Shown piece by piece: positions 24,641 through 37,653 of a stretch of DNA of 64,000 nt (positions within the stretch are counted from its first letter, which is position 1; the number at the start of each line of letters is the position of its first letter). Source of the stretch: Welwitschia mirabilis (Eukaryota; Gnetophyta; Gnetopsida; Welwitschiales); NCBI GenBank assembly GCA_051453625.1, contig JBOZIK010000001.1, positions 160,534,625-160,598,624 of the forward strand, written 5' to 3'. Both the position numbers and the translations under genes were made by a program. The notes under the pieces are model-generated. The model saw only the letters and a list, made by a program, of their open reading frames with translations. It was not told the origin of the DNA and ran no database searches.

Positions 24641-25280
24641 TGAAAAATCAGTAGATCAGAAACTTTATAGAAGTATGATATGAAGTTTATTATATCTAAG
24701 TACAAGCAAATTCGATATTATGTTTAGTATTGATGTATATGCAAGATACCAAACCCAACTAAAAGAATCGCACCTACAAGTAGTTAAAAGAATAATAAGA
24801 TTTGTAAAAGGTACATATAATTTTGGATCATAGTATATAACTGACACATATTTTGATCTTGCAGGATTTAGTAATACATATTAGGCTAGGTGTAGGATGA
24901 TAGAAAAATCACAAGTAATAATTGTTTTTTATTAAGATCATGCTTAATTAGATGAGCTAGTAAAAAGCAAAACTTAATCTATCTTTTAATAATAAAAGCT
25001 GAGTATATAGTAGTAGGCAATTATTGTCATTATCTCCTTTGAATGAAGGAAATGCTAAAGGGTTTTGGTATATTTTTTGAATAAGTTTCTAATGTGATAA
25101 TACTAGTGTAATTAATATTTCTAAAAATTTAGTTCAACATTTCAAAACTAAACATATTAAATTACAACACTATTTTGTTATATATTAATTTGAAAAAAAA
25201 AACACATCTCTATGAATTTTATTAATATAGATTGTTAACTTGCTAATATATTTACTAAACCCCTAAAAATTTGATAATTT
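24641..25280 (+). pseudogene. C2 RNase H pseudogene
   Basis: Would degrade RNA in the RNA-DNA hybrid. Recognisable parts: FDLAGF near 24850-24869 (from D-A-D-W-A-G-F), KAEYIVVGNYCH at 24994-25030, MKEMLKGFG near 25043-25068, and the end motif LANIFTKPL near 25238-25265. The order RT then RNase H at the pol end marks the copia type. Confidence 0.85.
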
Positions 25281-25319
25281 TATTCATCTTCATAATACAC
25301 TAGGGGTTATCTCTCCATT

Positions 25320-25450
25320 ATCTAACTAAATGTGAGATAGTTGAGTGAATTTAGAATTCAATTAACTGGATGTATTCGACTAACTAAATTAAAAACCTGA
25401 TTACTTGGACTTAAAATTACTATAACTTATATCTGAATGGGTTGATCAGA
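25320..25450 (+). promoter_or_regulatory. C2 cluster of LTR-type repeat words upstream of the extra ORF
   Basis: caattaactgg, cgactaactaaa and gggttgatcagat repeat here, as in C1 at 3086-3240 and in the U3 of both families' LTRs. Position between the RNase H end and the extra ORF suggests a regulatory block. This is inference. Confidence 0.3.
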
Positions 25451-25649
25451 TCTCAAATACATTAATTATATGTATAGGATTACATCATAGTAGAAAAGGT
25501 AGTGGACCTAATTTCATTATTAAATCTCACTTAGTTATCCTTTTCTTTAAAATCTAGTGAAGTCGATACCCTATTTATTATCTTTTAGCCACTGTTTCCT
25601 TTAGATCTAGTATTTATTTTAGGGTTTCTTACTTTTAAGCTTCTACCAC

Positions 25650-26710
25650 ATGGTCATAATAGATAAGGGTTCCTTCAAGATGTTAAAAAATAAGGCTACT
25701 AGTAAATACCCTTCCTATGTTTACTATGACATATCTTAAGAGGCAATAGAGAAGTTTTCTCATAAACTTGAAAAGAAGCCAATGTGCCAAGAGAGGTTTG
25801 TTACTACTACAGAGATTAAGGAACTTCGAGATATGGTTTAACTCTTATAAGATCTAGATCTTTTTTACTTTTTTAATGTTTTAGGACTTGTCTATCCTTT
25901 TCTCACTAGAATGTTCTACAATAATGCTTCCTTTGATTTAGACATCAATACCCTAAAAATTATGATTTTGAAAAAGAAGATGAAGGTTATTACAAATGTC
26001 ATTGCTATTGTTACTAATCTTTTAAAATAAGATTATGAGGAGTTTTGACCTCTTCATGACTCCATTAAAGAAAAAAGATTAAGTAACAAGAAAGCTTTGT
26101 GATAAGTTTTATAAATGGAAAACCATCCTTTCTACTTCTCTCCTTACCCCAAAGTATAGGTTTTTGCATTTCATGTTTACCTATAATTTCTTACCTTTGG
26201 TGGGTTATTGTGATTAGCCCTCTAACTATAGGATATATTTGATGTATTTAGTAGTAAGTAGGAACTCTATTGATGCCCCTACCATCATGCTAAAGAATAT
26301 GATCTCCCAGCTGATGTATTACAAGACTAGGGCTATTCCATACTCAGTGTTAATTATCAACATCTGTCATTAGTACAAAGTGTAGTTAGCCTAAAGCTCA
26401 AAAGCTTTAATCCCATGTTAATCATTAGGCATGTGATTTTGTCTCACATGCATATCTTTATAAGTTTCAAAAAATCTTCAAAATCTCCTTTTCCTAAGAA
26501 AACCTCATCAAAGGAGACTCTTTTATATCTAAAAAGGATAGAGTCTCATACTAAACATATGAAAGAAGATCTGATGGTAGCTAGGTATGAAATTGTAGAT
26601 ACTTTTAAGGAAGTTGGAAGATCAATATAGAAGTCTACCAAAGAAGAGAAATAGGAAAAAAGAATATTTTAAAGAAGAATCAAAAGAGAAAGCTGAAGAA
26701 TATAATTAAT
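25650..26710 (+). pseudogene. C2 extra ORF after pol (Transposase_32-like)
   Basis: Starts at ATG 25650 and runs about 350 codons with several stops to a Glu/Lys-rich end near 26705. It aligns along its length with C1 3411-4400. Conserved pieces: LEKKPMCQERF near 25768-25800, TRMFYNNASFDLDINTL near 25905-25955, LTPKYRFLHF near 26142-26175, NYRIYLMYL (26225-26252), SIDAPTIMLKNMISQL (26268-26315) and RAIPYSVLI near 26327-26353. These resemble the putative plant transposon protein domain (Transposase_32). The gap-free copy here shows what is missing in C1. Role unknown; no signal peptide or clear membrane span. Confidence 0.6.
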
Positions 26711-26784
26711 CTTTTCTCTTTGATTATCTTTTTTTATGTTTTCATGCTTATTTTTCTTCTCTCCTTTATTATTGATGTTAAAAG

Positions 26785-27350
26785 GGGGAGAACTTATTAG
26801 TTATTATTCTAAACTATTTAGTTGTATCTACTCTTATTGAGTACTTTCATAATATAATGTTAAATTTTCTGTAATAGAAATGCATTTTGTTATCATTTCT
26901 ATCTCACAATTTTTAGTATGCATCTATTTAATCATGAAATATATTTTTTGTTATATCTTATGGTTATTAAATAATTCTTAATCAAAATGTTGTTTATCAA
27001 ATATATTTTGGAATTTTCATGNNNNNNNNNNNNNNNNNNNNNNNNNNNNNNNNNNNNNNNNNNNNNNNNNNNNNNNNNNNNNNNNNNNNNNNNNNNNNNN
27101 NNNNNNNNNNNNNNNNNNNNNTAATCAAAATGTTGTTTATCACACATATTTTGGAACATTCATGTCTCACAATTGTACTATAAATTTTTTTAATTATGAT
27201 ACAAGTCAAAAACTCTCTAAAATATCATATTTGATATAAAATATTTAATATCTCTTGTAAAAGTTAATAGGCATTTTTTGAAAGGGAAGTTTTCCAAATT
27301 TAATATTTTCAACTAAGAATACATTTATCGTCAACATCAAAGGGGGATAT
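26785..27350 (+). other. C2 purine tracts before the 3' LTR
   Basis: Three G/A-rich tracts precede the LTR: aaaagggggagaac near 26789, gaaagggaag near 27280 and the LTR-adjacent aaagggggata near 27340. Several such tracts are a Sirevirus trait. A 100-N gap (27022-27121) lies between them. Confidence 0.65.
27022..27121. other. Assembly gap, 100 N
   Basis: A 43-bp sequence at 26979-27021 is repeated with a few differences at 27122-27164, one copy on each side. This fits unmerged contig ends or two allelic contigs. Confidence 0.85.
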
Positions 27351-28698
27351 TATTGAGTTATTATTTATCAATTTGATGTTAAACTAATATTTTTTGTTTA
27401 GCAAAACATGTTGTATCTCATGTAAAAAAAATTAATCATTATAGGTTAGAAGCTAAAATAATTTATCACAATTTGAACCTAAAGTTATCAGTTTTTATAC
27501 CCTCTAAGGAGTCAATCAAATTCATAAGGAATCTAACCCACCTAAATATTACATGGAAATAAATTAATTTTAGATGGTTCAACTAGGTAGATGAGGATCA
27601 ATCAGACTTGTGTATTCAATACTTCATAGCCAATTATTAAGGGGTCAACTAGATTTCTAAGGAATCAACTAGACTTGAACATAAGATGTTTCATAGCTGA
27701 TTGTTAAGGGGTTAATTAGATTTTTATGAGATTGATTAAAACTAAAGCAGTGTTCATCCTTTTGTCAATAAGGGCTTGACCAGACATTTATGAGGTTAAC
27801 GCGACCTAGAGAAAAAATAGTATTGCAATTTTTTCTGATTAAGGAGGTAACTGAATGAATATATAGGCAATCAGATAGGTAGTCAACTAGATCTTAAGGA
27901 GTCGACCATACATGGAACTATAATAAATAGGGATTGGTTGGAAGAACATGAGGGTGGCTGACTTCAATAATAGTACTAGATGAGGTTGACCAAAAATTTT
28001 GAGGGATTTACCGATCATAATGGAATTGGGATTTTTATAGTCATTATAAACTTATTTTTATCTATTGGAATGCCTTTTTCACTTGTAAAAATCTTTAAAA
28101 ACCTCGACTATATATTACCAAGAGTAGAAATTAAAATGCACTTTTGGAATATTTACAAAATTATTTGTTATACTTATTAGCATTCATTCTACCTGATTAA
28201 AGACAAACGAAGAGCTATTGTTATCATTGTATACTTAGCTAAATCAATTGCAGTCTATGATTATGGATTGTACCATCTTCTTAACTAGTATAGTACTACT
28301 ATTCTTAAGCTAGAAATCACATGAATCCTAGCATTTTGATATACCATTATCACTGCTTTGCATTATTGCTAAAAGTTGAGACTGAGCCTTAGAAAAGTAT
28401 AATTGTAAAGGTTACAACTAAATCTAGAACACCTAGAAAGAGATTAACGGAGGTCCAGATTAGGCTTGAATAGAAGTTAATTATTGAGAGTGGAGTAGGG
28501 GGTTCCCTAAACCACTATAAATATTGTGTGTTTTCTCATTAGTATTTTTGTGCTTTCTATTCTTTAGTTTTTAGAATAGTTTTAGTTTTATTTGAATAAG
28601 TTTTTAGTATTCATTTCAAGTAAAGATATTTTTGTGAAGTCATTCAATTATGTTTTAAATCCTATTCACCCCTTCTCTCTAGGGTTCTTAATCCTATA
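27351..28698 (+). repeat. C2 3' LTR, 1348 bp
   Basis: Starts tattgagttatt directly after the purine tract, ends cctata, and is followed by ttgat, the altered right target copy. Confidence 0.92.
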
Positions 28699-28703
28699 TT
28701 GAT

Positions 28704-29545
28704 GAAGTGCTTATGCAAAAACATGAAAATGATTTTAAAATTATATATTACTATAGTAAAACATTAATTAAAGCTTAAGTAAATTATTTAACTACTAAGA
28801 GAAAATGTTAGCCATAATGTTTTGCTTCAGTACTCTTAGACATTATCTTTTAGGCTTTCACACAAATGTTTACCCAAATCATGATGATTAAATACTTAAT
28901 AAATAAGAAATATTCTAGTNNNNNNNNNNNNNNNNNNNNNNNNNNNNNNNNNNNNNNNNNNNNNNNNNNNNNNNNNNNNNNNNNNNNNNNNNNNNNNNNN
29001 NNNNNNNNNNNNNNNNNNNNNNNNNNNNNNNNNNNNNNNNNNNNNNNNNNNNNNNNNNNNNNNNNNNNNNNNNNNNNNNNNNNNNNNNNNNNNNNNNNNN
29101 NNNNNNNNNNNNNNNNNNNNNNNNNNNNNNNNNNNNNNNNNNNNNNNNNNNNNNNNNNNNNNNNNNNNNNNNNNNNNNNNNNNNNNNNNNNNNNNNNNNN
29201 NNNNNNNNNNNNNNNNNNNNNNNNNNNNNNNNNNNNNNNNNNNNNNNNNNNNNNNNNNNNNNNNNNNNNNNNNNNNNNNNNNNNNNNNNNNNNNNNNNNN
29301 NNNNNNNNNNNNNNNNNNNNNNNNNNNNNNNNNNNNNNNNNNNNNNNNNNNNNNNNNNNNNNNNNNNNNNNNNNNNNNNNNNNNNNNNNNNNNNNNNNNN
29401 NNNNNNNNNNNNNNNNNNNNNNNNNNNNNNNNNNNNNNNNNNNNNNNNCTTAATAAATAAGAAAGATTCTAGTTCTAGGTTGATTATATGGATCCTCTTA
29501 ATATAAGAATTCAATCTTACCATTATAGAAAAGGCAGGAAAACAC
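28704..29545 (+). pseudogene. G1 RNase H, right part (after C2)
   Basis: The frame resumes with EVLMQKHENDF and YYSKTLIKA (28704-28775), continuing the block interrupted at 19179. After a 529-N gap, NNVADHLSCL at 29540-29569 marks the typical end of gypsy RNase H (VADHLSRL in relatives). Confidence 0.87.
28920..29448. other. Assembly gap, 529 N
   Basis: A 25-bp word starting cttaataaataagaaa occurs on both sides (28895-28919 and 29449-29473, one difference). RNase H sequence between them would need only about 200-300 bp, so the N count is probably an overestimate. Confidence 0.75.
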
Positions 29546-30975
29546 AATAATGTAGCAGACCACTTATCATGCCTTAGTTCTTCTTCTAATGATCTTCCTA
29601 TTAGTGATTCTTTTTAAATGAATAACTATGTATTATATCTTCTACTCATCCCCCTTCATGATATGCTGATATTATTAACTACATTGTTACTTCAGAAACA
29701 CCATGAAATTAGAGTTATAATTAAAGAAAAGAGTTTCTTCATAGGATAGGTAACTACAATTACATACTGCTCCATTTTATCATAGGTGTAAGGATCAAAT
29801 TATGAGAAAATGTATATCAGAATGGGAAAAAACTAATATCCTTAACCTTCATCATAATGATATTTGTGGTAGACATTTTAGTGGTTAGAAAATAGCCATG
29901 AAAATTATCCACTTTGGTTCTATTAGCCTAATCTTTTTTAAGACTCTTTTGATTATGCTAAAAGATACAATGCATGTCAACATTTTGGTAGCCTTTTACA
30001 ATCATAATAAATTTCCCTCAAACCTATTTTTTGGTGTGAATCTTTTTATTATTGGAAAATCAATTTCATAGGTCTAATTAAACCACCATCTAAAGACAAA
30101 ATTACATTTTAGTGGCTATAGTTTATATAACTAAATCAGTTGAAGTAGTTTCTACTTCCTCAAATGATGCTTGAACCATTTGTAACTTTGTTAGAACTCA
30201 AATTTTGTAACATTTTGGATTTTTAAAATAATTATAAGTAATCAGGGAACTCATTTCATTAACCACTGTTTTAGAAAACGTCTTTTATCCACTAAAATAG
30301 AACATAGAGTATCTTATTCTTATCATCCTCAAACCAATGGACAAGCTGAAAATGCTAATAGAGAAATTTAAAAAAAAAATGCTTTAAAAACTTGTCTCTA
30401 CTAATAAGAAATAATGGTATTTTAAACTAAATGATGTTCTTTGGGCTTACCATACCACTGAGTATAATTCACTTGATTTCTCACCCTATGAACTTGTATA
30501 TGGTAAAGTCTATGTTTTACCTATTGATGTTTGCTATAATTCCTATTATTCTACACATCAACTTAATGTCGTAGACTTAGAAGAGAGTCTTAAAACTTGT
30601 TTAGCTCAATTATATCATTTAAATGAAAAATAAGCTCAAGTTATTCATTGTCAACTTATTCACAAAGCCTAAACTAAGTTCGAACATGATAAAACATTAA
30701 TCCATAAGAAATTTTAACCTAGTTAACTAGTCTTGTTATATATTACTAGGGTACATCTTTTACAAAACAAGTTGATTTCAAATTGATTAGGTCCTTACCT
30801 TATTAAGAAAGTACATTTTAACGGATTTATTAAGGTTTCTGACTTAACCACTAAAGAAATTTAGAGAGTTAATAGAAAAAGGTTACAAATATATGAGAAA
30901 ACTTTTGATAAAAACATGATAGAAGTATTAGCCTTAGAGATTCCCCTTAATGAGGAGAGTTTCTTTTCTATCATT
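29546..30975 (+). pseudogene. G1 integrase pseudogene
   Basis: Gypsy-type integrase following RNase H. Pieces: FDYAKRYNACQHFG at 29949-29990 (zinc-binding part), WKINFIGLIKPPSK near 30053-30094, where the first catalytic Asp is Asn (codon 30062-30064), ISNQGTHFIN at 30234-30263, where the second is also Asn (30240-30242), and YHPQTNGQAENANREI at 30320-30367 with the catalytic Glu in place. The C-terminal part (LIKKVHFNGFIKVSDL near 30800-30847) resembles Athila integrase tails and aligns with G5 57290-57480. No chromodomain is seen. Confidence 0.87.
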
Positions 30976-32499
30976 ATCTGATTTTTTTTCTTATCTTATT
31001 CTTTTAGAAGCCATTATGATATTAATTGATCATCTTTTAAACATGACTTATGTCTTTATTTCATTTCCATAACTAGTATTTAACTTGCGTATTTTATATT
31101 GGTAATATCGAATTTACCTAATCTTAAAACATTCACATGTCTATGAACTTTGTTTTGAAGGAAGATGCTTTATTTAAACGTTTTTCTCAACAATGAAAAG
31201 GTCTAAGATTTTTTAAGTATGTTCTTTTCTATCTTTCATCTTATTACTTTACCTTAGTTTTTAAGGTGTTTGATCATGTAGAATTTTTGTGGAAAAAAAT
31301 GAAGAGTGAAATAAAATCATGATGTCCTACTACAAGTACATTGGGGTAAATTTTAGGCCTTTGATAGTGTAATATCATAGCTATGGGAACTTTATTGGAA
31401 GATTAGTTGGCCATGCTTTATGGGTCCTTACTTCTCTGACTATGGTTACACTTCCCCTTATCATGGATAATAAAATAATAAAAACTTTAAGGCTACAAGA
31501 TTAGTAGTATTCCTAGTATTATTAAGGACATTTCTAGTTTTTTAAACTCTTAGTCTTTTCACCTAATCATTTCATTTTTGAGGATTTAGATGTTTGTTTT
31601 GAATGTAGGTGGATGAGTTCATTTTTTAGCAACTCTTTGTTCTTATCATTCATTGTTTAAAGCATTTAACTTTTAGCATCGTCATAATCATTACCTTATT
31701 GAATGTAATTTTTCATACATTTGTCATGTATTTTTAAATCAAGTGATGTTATGATTTCTTCCAAGGGAGTCTTTAGGTTAAAATTTAGGGCAGTAAGGCT
31801 ATATTCTTTATGTTACCTTATGTCCATTCTTTTTGTCTTCTTTCATTGTTTATTTAGTTATTTCAAAATCATTTCTATATTTTTTTAATCATTTTAGAAC
31901 CTTAACATTTAATGGTTTCCTTGACTAGTTTTCAATAAATAAGTGATTTCTTTCTTAGATGAGTTTCCTTGAAAATTTCATGATGTTTATTCTCAATCTT
32001 TTGGAGTTCTAAACATTGTCCTTAATATTTTTATGAAGGTACATTTATTGGGCACTTATGAATCTGATTCATTCTAATTAGCACATTTTCATTGTCTACT
32101 CCTTCCATGATTATTAGAATATTCAATCCAACATCTCTGCACTAAACTTTTTACTTAATTCATCAATTATCCAAATTCAAAAATATCCATCATCTACCTT
32201 CTCATTTACATCTAATTTTTTTTCTTCATTAGCCAATACAGGACATATTATTTTTTTCTCGGGGGAGGTCAAGACTCATTTTTCAAACTCATTTTCATAA
32301 ATTTTTGGTTATTCTAGAGCTTTCATGAGATATAATTTTTTGCAATTTTTACTCTATACACATGATGTATTATGTGTTATTTCACTAAATGTTTGAGATT
32401 ATTTATGAGCCTATTAGATAATTTTTAAATTAATTTTTTTAAAATAATGTGGCTCATAATAGTAGTTATTCATCTAGTTTTGTTAGGGACTGACAAAGG
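30976..32499 (+). other. G1 region between pol and 3' LTR
   Basis: About 1.5 kb without an open frame. Parts are shared with G5 in the same order: tttacctaatctta and cacatgtctatgaactt near 31113-31152 match reverse-strand 57120-57155, and 31310-31700 matches 56300-56850. Athila elements can hold an env-like gene here, but I see no credible coding remnant in G1. Confidence 0.6.
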
Positions 32500-32514
32500 C
32501 TAAGTGGGAGGCTA
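32500..32514 (+). other. G1 polypurine tract
   Basis: ctaagtgggaggcta sits directly before the 3' LTR. The G5 counterpart on the reverse strand is ggttaagtgagagtta, next to its 3' LTR. Confidence 0.75.
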
Positions 32515-33712
32515 TGATGTGTTGCCAAATTGTATGTATTTGATGGGCTATTATGAGCTATTTTGCAAGACATTTATATAGGCTTAGGTGCAATTTTGAG
32601 GATTATGAAGAGTTGATGAATGATTAATAAAATACTTAATACTTGACATATTTAAAGAAATTTTAGACACTTTTTAATGCTTAATACTTTAAAGGAAGAT
32701 TAACAACACTGAAGGCTAGCTTTCCTTGGGTTAGAATGATAAGGAGGACTATCTTCCCCATGATAGGAAGGATGATAGCCATTTACAAGCCAAATTAGAT
32801 GCTAATGTGGATTGCATCTAGAACCTAATGTCATCTCCATGGTTATTCCCATGACATGCAAAATGATAGTTGATAATGTATATACCATCATTCCCTTATC
32901 CATCCCCATGATAGTCAAGATGAATCTGAAATAGTTATTTGACCTTTATCCATTTCTTTACTTGATTTAAGCACATTTTTCAGCATAATTTATGTGATAA
33001 ATTTACCTTATTCATCCTATAAATAATCCCTCTTGACTCTCTTTTCCATATTTGATGCATCAAACATTCTTGTGATAGGAGATCAAAGGGTGGAAGATCC
33101 ATCTTATGAGTTGTAGAAAGACATTTCTTTCATAAAGGGTTATGCATCATCCATTGAGGCTCAACTATTTTCTAATCCAAATGGTTGTTCAATTTTTAAT
33201 ATTAAACTCTATTTTTATATATTGTATTCCATCTATTAATTCTTCTTATGGTTTATGTTATTATTAATTTGGTAATGGTCTCATTAATGATATAAGTCTT
33301 AAGGGTAAACTTCATTAATGTTGATGAAAGTAGTTTAGATTTATTTTGCATTACATTTATTTGACTTACCTAATATCTTAAGTTAGTCTTAATTAGTGAT
33401 AGTATTTTTGGATAATTTAGGTTATACAGGGCTAATCTTCCTAACACATTAATTTAGTACTCAGATAGATGTTTATTTAGATTAAGTGCATTTGCATTGC
33501 ATCACATGTTTACTTTCTTGCATTGATTATTAAGTTTAGGATACAATATTCTTCTAGAAATTAATTCTCCTTCTTCTCTCATATTCCTTTAATGGGTTTA
33601 CAACATTTAGATCACTTCCATCTATACTAGAGTTCCATATTTTGTAATATATCTATTTTTATTAATAGGATTCAGTGAGACATAAAGGATTGCAAAAATA
33701 TACACCACAACA
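32515..33712 (+). repeat. G1 3' LTR, 1198 bp
   Basis: From tgatgtgttgcc to accacaaca. Aligns with 13776-15011. Confidence 0.88.
33018..33026 (+). promoter_or_regulatory. G1 3' LTR candidate TATA box
   Basis: TATAAATAA at the same LTR position as at 14315 and 9666. Confidence 0.45.
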
Positions 33713-36007
33713 CTTACAATGTCATTATAACCCAGTGTGTCAGAGCCTAACTTTTATATTTTCTTTGTCATGATTTAAATGTATAAATTTGGTTATAAAT
33801 CCTTATTTTTATAATTCATGATTAAGTTTATTTATAGAAATTCATTATTTTTATTAACTTTAATACCTACAATTATCAATCCACCATTAAAACATTTTTG
33901 TGTTATTCCATTTTTGTCTACTTCTTCTATCCTTTAAAATTATTTCACATTCAAATGTCATAATCTTGAGAGAAATTCCTTTTACTAAACTTGATTACAT
34001 TATTTTAAGTTTTAAGCTAATTGGTTTGCACTCAATATTAAAATCACATATAAAGCCCTAAGAGTATGATGAAAAGAATAAACAAATATTTTTAAAACAA
34101 TATTGATAATAAGTTATCAAATATTATTTTGAAAAAATTTTATATAAATTTATGTGCATTACCATGATGAGGGTACAATATCAAATTATTCAATTAATTC
34201 AATTTTGGTATTCATTTTCTTATATATGCCCTTATTTTTTATGTTATTATTATACTTATTTCTTTACTATTGATATTATGATAATTTAATCTTTATTTAC
34301 TAGTTTACTATGTATTTAATATTTTTACATAACAAGAAGACCTAAGTACCTTCTATCATTGACACACTAGTCTACATGTTCTATTATTTCTATTATAACA
34401 TTTTTATTACCCTCATAATTTTGTATAATTTTTACGTTTAGTTTGTTTTAGGATATTTTCTTGCATTATCTTCTTTATTATAACATTATAGCATAACTAC
34501 ATAATTATATATAATTTTTATCTACATCCAATTCATGCATATGTTGTAGGAGGTTCATATAATGCTTAGTTAATACTTTTGGAATGATTTTAATTAGATA
34601 CAATAAATAATTGATAAGAAACTACATGTTTTAAGATAAGTAGATAGTATGTTTTTTATTATGATAAGTTTTCTCATATATTTTATCCTTCCTTTATTTT
34701 AACATAAGTAAATATTATTTTTTAAACTTTTTTACCTGATACCATGAACTACTCCATTTTTTATCTTTATTATAAACAACATAAATAAAAACATTTATCA
34801 TTCACTACTAAGATGATGCAAGAAACAAATTCTAACTTAGAGATTATCTTAGAATAATTTTGCATTATTCTAGTTAATGTATATTAAAACCATTATTTAG
34901 ATAAATAAAGAAAGTAAGAATTTTAAGATTAGTTTACATAGTAAATGATGTCAATTTTTAAGCTTGCAACAGAGATAAAACTTTAATTTCATTAAGTTAA
35001 AAACTTTAATTTTGTTAAGTTTGCATATATTATTAAATCACCACTCATGTGTCAAAATAGATTTGAGTGGCTTTAATTTTTTAAATAATCTTTTTTATTT
35101 TTAATCATTTTTTATTTTTTAATCATAATAGCTTAGATTCTAGATGCTATTATCTTTTATATTGATAAAGGGATATTAACTATCAGTATGTTTTAAAACC
35201 TATATCAACTATTACTACATTCAAAAAACTAGGGCTAAAACAAGTGATTATACATAATGAAAATATGTCTATATCATTGATAATGAGAATATTTCATAAG
35301 AAATAATTTATCTGAAAAATTTTATATAGATAATAAAAAGAAATCTCTTATGTATACTTAAATACTAGCAAATTCAAATCAACATTTTTGAAAGACTTAT
35401 AAATTACAAAGGTCTTATAAACTTAATTGACCATAATAATGTACTTTCACATGTCTTTGAACTTGAAATTCTTTATAACAAATGTCCAATTTAAATTTGT
35501 TAAATTAAATATAAGAGACAAAATAAGTATTTTACATTAACATACAAGCATAAATAAAAGACAACCAATTACTTTATATCTAAATTTCATTAGACATGTG
35601 CATTAAACTCTTATTACTTTTTTTTGTAATGAATATTCCACATTTCATATTTAACCTTCCTAAGATATGAAGTAGTGTAACCATTAAAGTGATTGTACTA
35701 CAGCTAAGAAAGATTATCTTATACTTATATGACTCTTAATGATTCATCTAAGAACATGAATTTGAGATTTCCTTATTTTAAATCTTAAAAAAGGGATGTT
35801 AATTTTTAAGACCAAATAGAAATAATGATATATTTATTCTTCTACATTGGAATAAATAATTTATAAATAAAATAAAACATAAACCTCTAAGATTATAGTG
35901 ATCTTCATATTACGTAAAGTACTTACTAATGATCTTAATGGTTTATTACTAAAGAGTAGGAGGGCACTCTTTCTAAAATAACTTTAACAACTTTTGAGAG
36001 GCAACTA

Positions 36008-36017
36008 NNNNNNNNNN
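36008..36017. other. Assembly gap, 10 N
   Basis: The word caacta flanks the gap on both sides. True size unknown. Confidence 0.85.
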
Positions 36018-36101
36018 CAACTAAGAAATAAGTAAAAATATCATTGAAACACATCTCAATAGTTTAAAATCTTAATAGTATTCTCCTTAGAAATATAAAT
36101 G

Positions 36102-36169
36102 AACCTTCTTTTCCATTTGATGAAGTCCTTTAATAAACCTTATTTTCCATCTAATGAAGTCCTTCTTTT
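36102..36169. repeat. Tandem duplication, 2 x 34 bp
   Basis: Two copies beginning aaccttcttttccat and aaccttattttccat, each with atgaagtcctt, differing at a few bases. Not part of a larger array. Confidence 0.8.
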
Positions 36170-37653
36170 CACTTTTTTAAAAATCCTTTAAAATCAAGAG
36201 AAGTAACTCTTTTAAGCCTCTTCGAGGCTTGTCTCTAGGTTGATACTATCATAAAATTTCAATGATCCATATTATTTATGTGTTTTTTAGAAAAATCTAG
36301 CTCTATATTTGCTTTTTAGGTGAATTTTCATTTTATCATTAAGAGTAGTTACCAATAAAGACTCTATCAAAATTCTTTTTTTTTAACACACAAACTTCTT
36401 ACCTATTAATCCTAAAAGTTATATTATTCTTGATCCTTCAAAATAGCCACATATTAAAACACCTTAACATTGTGTTCTTCCTCTTTCTTATAAATAACTC
36501 AGTCCATTTCAAGTAAATTAGTTAATCACATATCTATGTAGCATACTTCTATTTTAAAACATATAATGAAAAACCTATTTACTCAATTGGCATAAATGAT
36601 AACTAAATAGAAATAGATAACATTTTTCTTCTCTAATATTCAAGGTAAACTAGTATAATATTTAACTAGCCATATGAAAATTTTGGTTTTTCTAAAATGC
36701 ATGCTTTTTAAAAGCTTGTTTACTCCCTTCCTCTTATCATATTTAATGATCATAACTTCTTTACTTTTTAATTTTCTTATACTTATTTAATCATTCACTA
36801 CCTTTTACACCAATTTATTAAGAGTGTTTAAAACTTAATATCTTATAATCTTGATTTTTATCATCCATCAGAGGAATTAATTTTAGTTTACCATTAGCAA
36901 AGTAATCCTTAATAGTAATATTTGCAAGGATTATTATTGGTAAATCTAGCTTTAATGATTTTACTTGTCTAATAGTTTGTTTTATTTTGAAAATATATTT
37001 AATGTAAAGAAAATCAAATCATAAATAGCATAAATTAATGTTAGACATTTAAGATAGTGTCTCATGAAAAGCTCAAAATTAAAAATAAAAACTTTGCTAA
37101 CTGAATACATATATAGTAGCAAATACATCTATGGAGAAGACATCTACAAGTGAAAGAAATCTATGGCGAAGATTTTTATATCTTAAAGAAATATATGAAA
37201 TACCAAGTTTATAAATCAAATAAAAGATAACTATCTTAAGAAAGAGGCTTATGATAAAAGATGAATTTAACACAGAGCAAAGACATCTACATGTTTAAAG
37301 ATGTCTATGTTGAACTAGAATATGTAACATAGTTATTTTATACTTTAATGATTATTTTAAATTTTAGAAAAGCTATCAAGTATTTCATTGAAAATTCATG
37401 ACCATAGAGGAATAGATATTATATAGTCCAATATTCATCAAGTTCTAGGCACTTTGAATGAAGATGTATACTAGATAAAGACATCTAACTATTAGTAAAC
37501 GTATATGATTTTGAAGACATCTTTGATTAAGCTTCATGTTAAATTAAATGGAAAATGCAAATTTAATGCCTAGATTTTATTATCCATTTTATAGTAATTA
37601 CAAAATTTAGAAATCTACTCTTTGAGGTTAGATAGCTCACATCTCTTAAAACG

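Larger units (their letters stand above)
19180..28698 (+). mobile_element. C2: Ty1/copia (Sirevirus-like) element inserted in G1
   Basis: 9519 bp with LTRs of 1349 and 1348 bp, an iMet-type primer site, gag with zinc knuckles, protease, integrase, RT, RNase H (the copia order), an extra ORF, purine tracts and the 3' LTR. Target copies are taggt (19175-19179) and ttgat (28699-28703), and the G1 RNase H frame continues across. Same family as C1 but with the pol core present. Between the first 71 bases of the two LTRs I count about 13 differences, nearly all transitions, so the insertion is old. Confidence 0.93.
13776..33712 (+). mobile_element. G1: Ty3/gypsy (Athila-like) retrotransposon, split by C2
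   Basis: LTRs of 1236 and 1198 bp flank gag, protease, RT, RNase H and integrase in the gypsy order. Removing C2 and one target copy leaves about 10.4 kb, close to the 10.6 kb of G5. Gag (FYNGL), the protease D-x-x-A-S-V-N pattern and the integrase tail resemble Athila-lineage proteins. The copy is riddled with stops. A target duplication is not evident (ataat at left, cttac at right), and no clear primer site follows the 5' LTR. Confidence 0.9.
33713..36934. other. AT-rich stretch, nothing recognised
   Basis: No LTR, domain or RNA gene found on either strand. It contains a 34-bp tandem pair at 36102-36169 and a 10-N gap. It may be old mobile DNA eroded beyond reading. Confidence 0.5.

Noticed and set aside
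26932-27209. Reverse-strand open frames across the gap at 27022
   Set aside because: They run through 100 N and lie antisense to the untranslated region before the C2 3' LTR.
28866-29547. Two long open frames (195 and 210 codons) on opposite strands
   Set aside because: Both consist almost entirely of N from the gap at 28920-29448 and carry no sequence evidence.
13771-33717. Target duplication for G1 (ataat and cttac)
   Set aside because: Only two of five bases agree. The element is supported by its LTR pair and gene order, not by a duplication.
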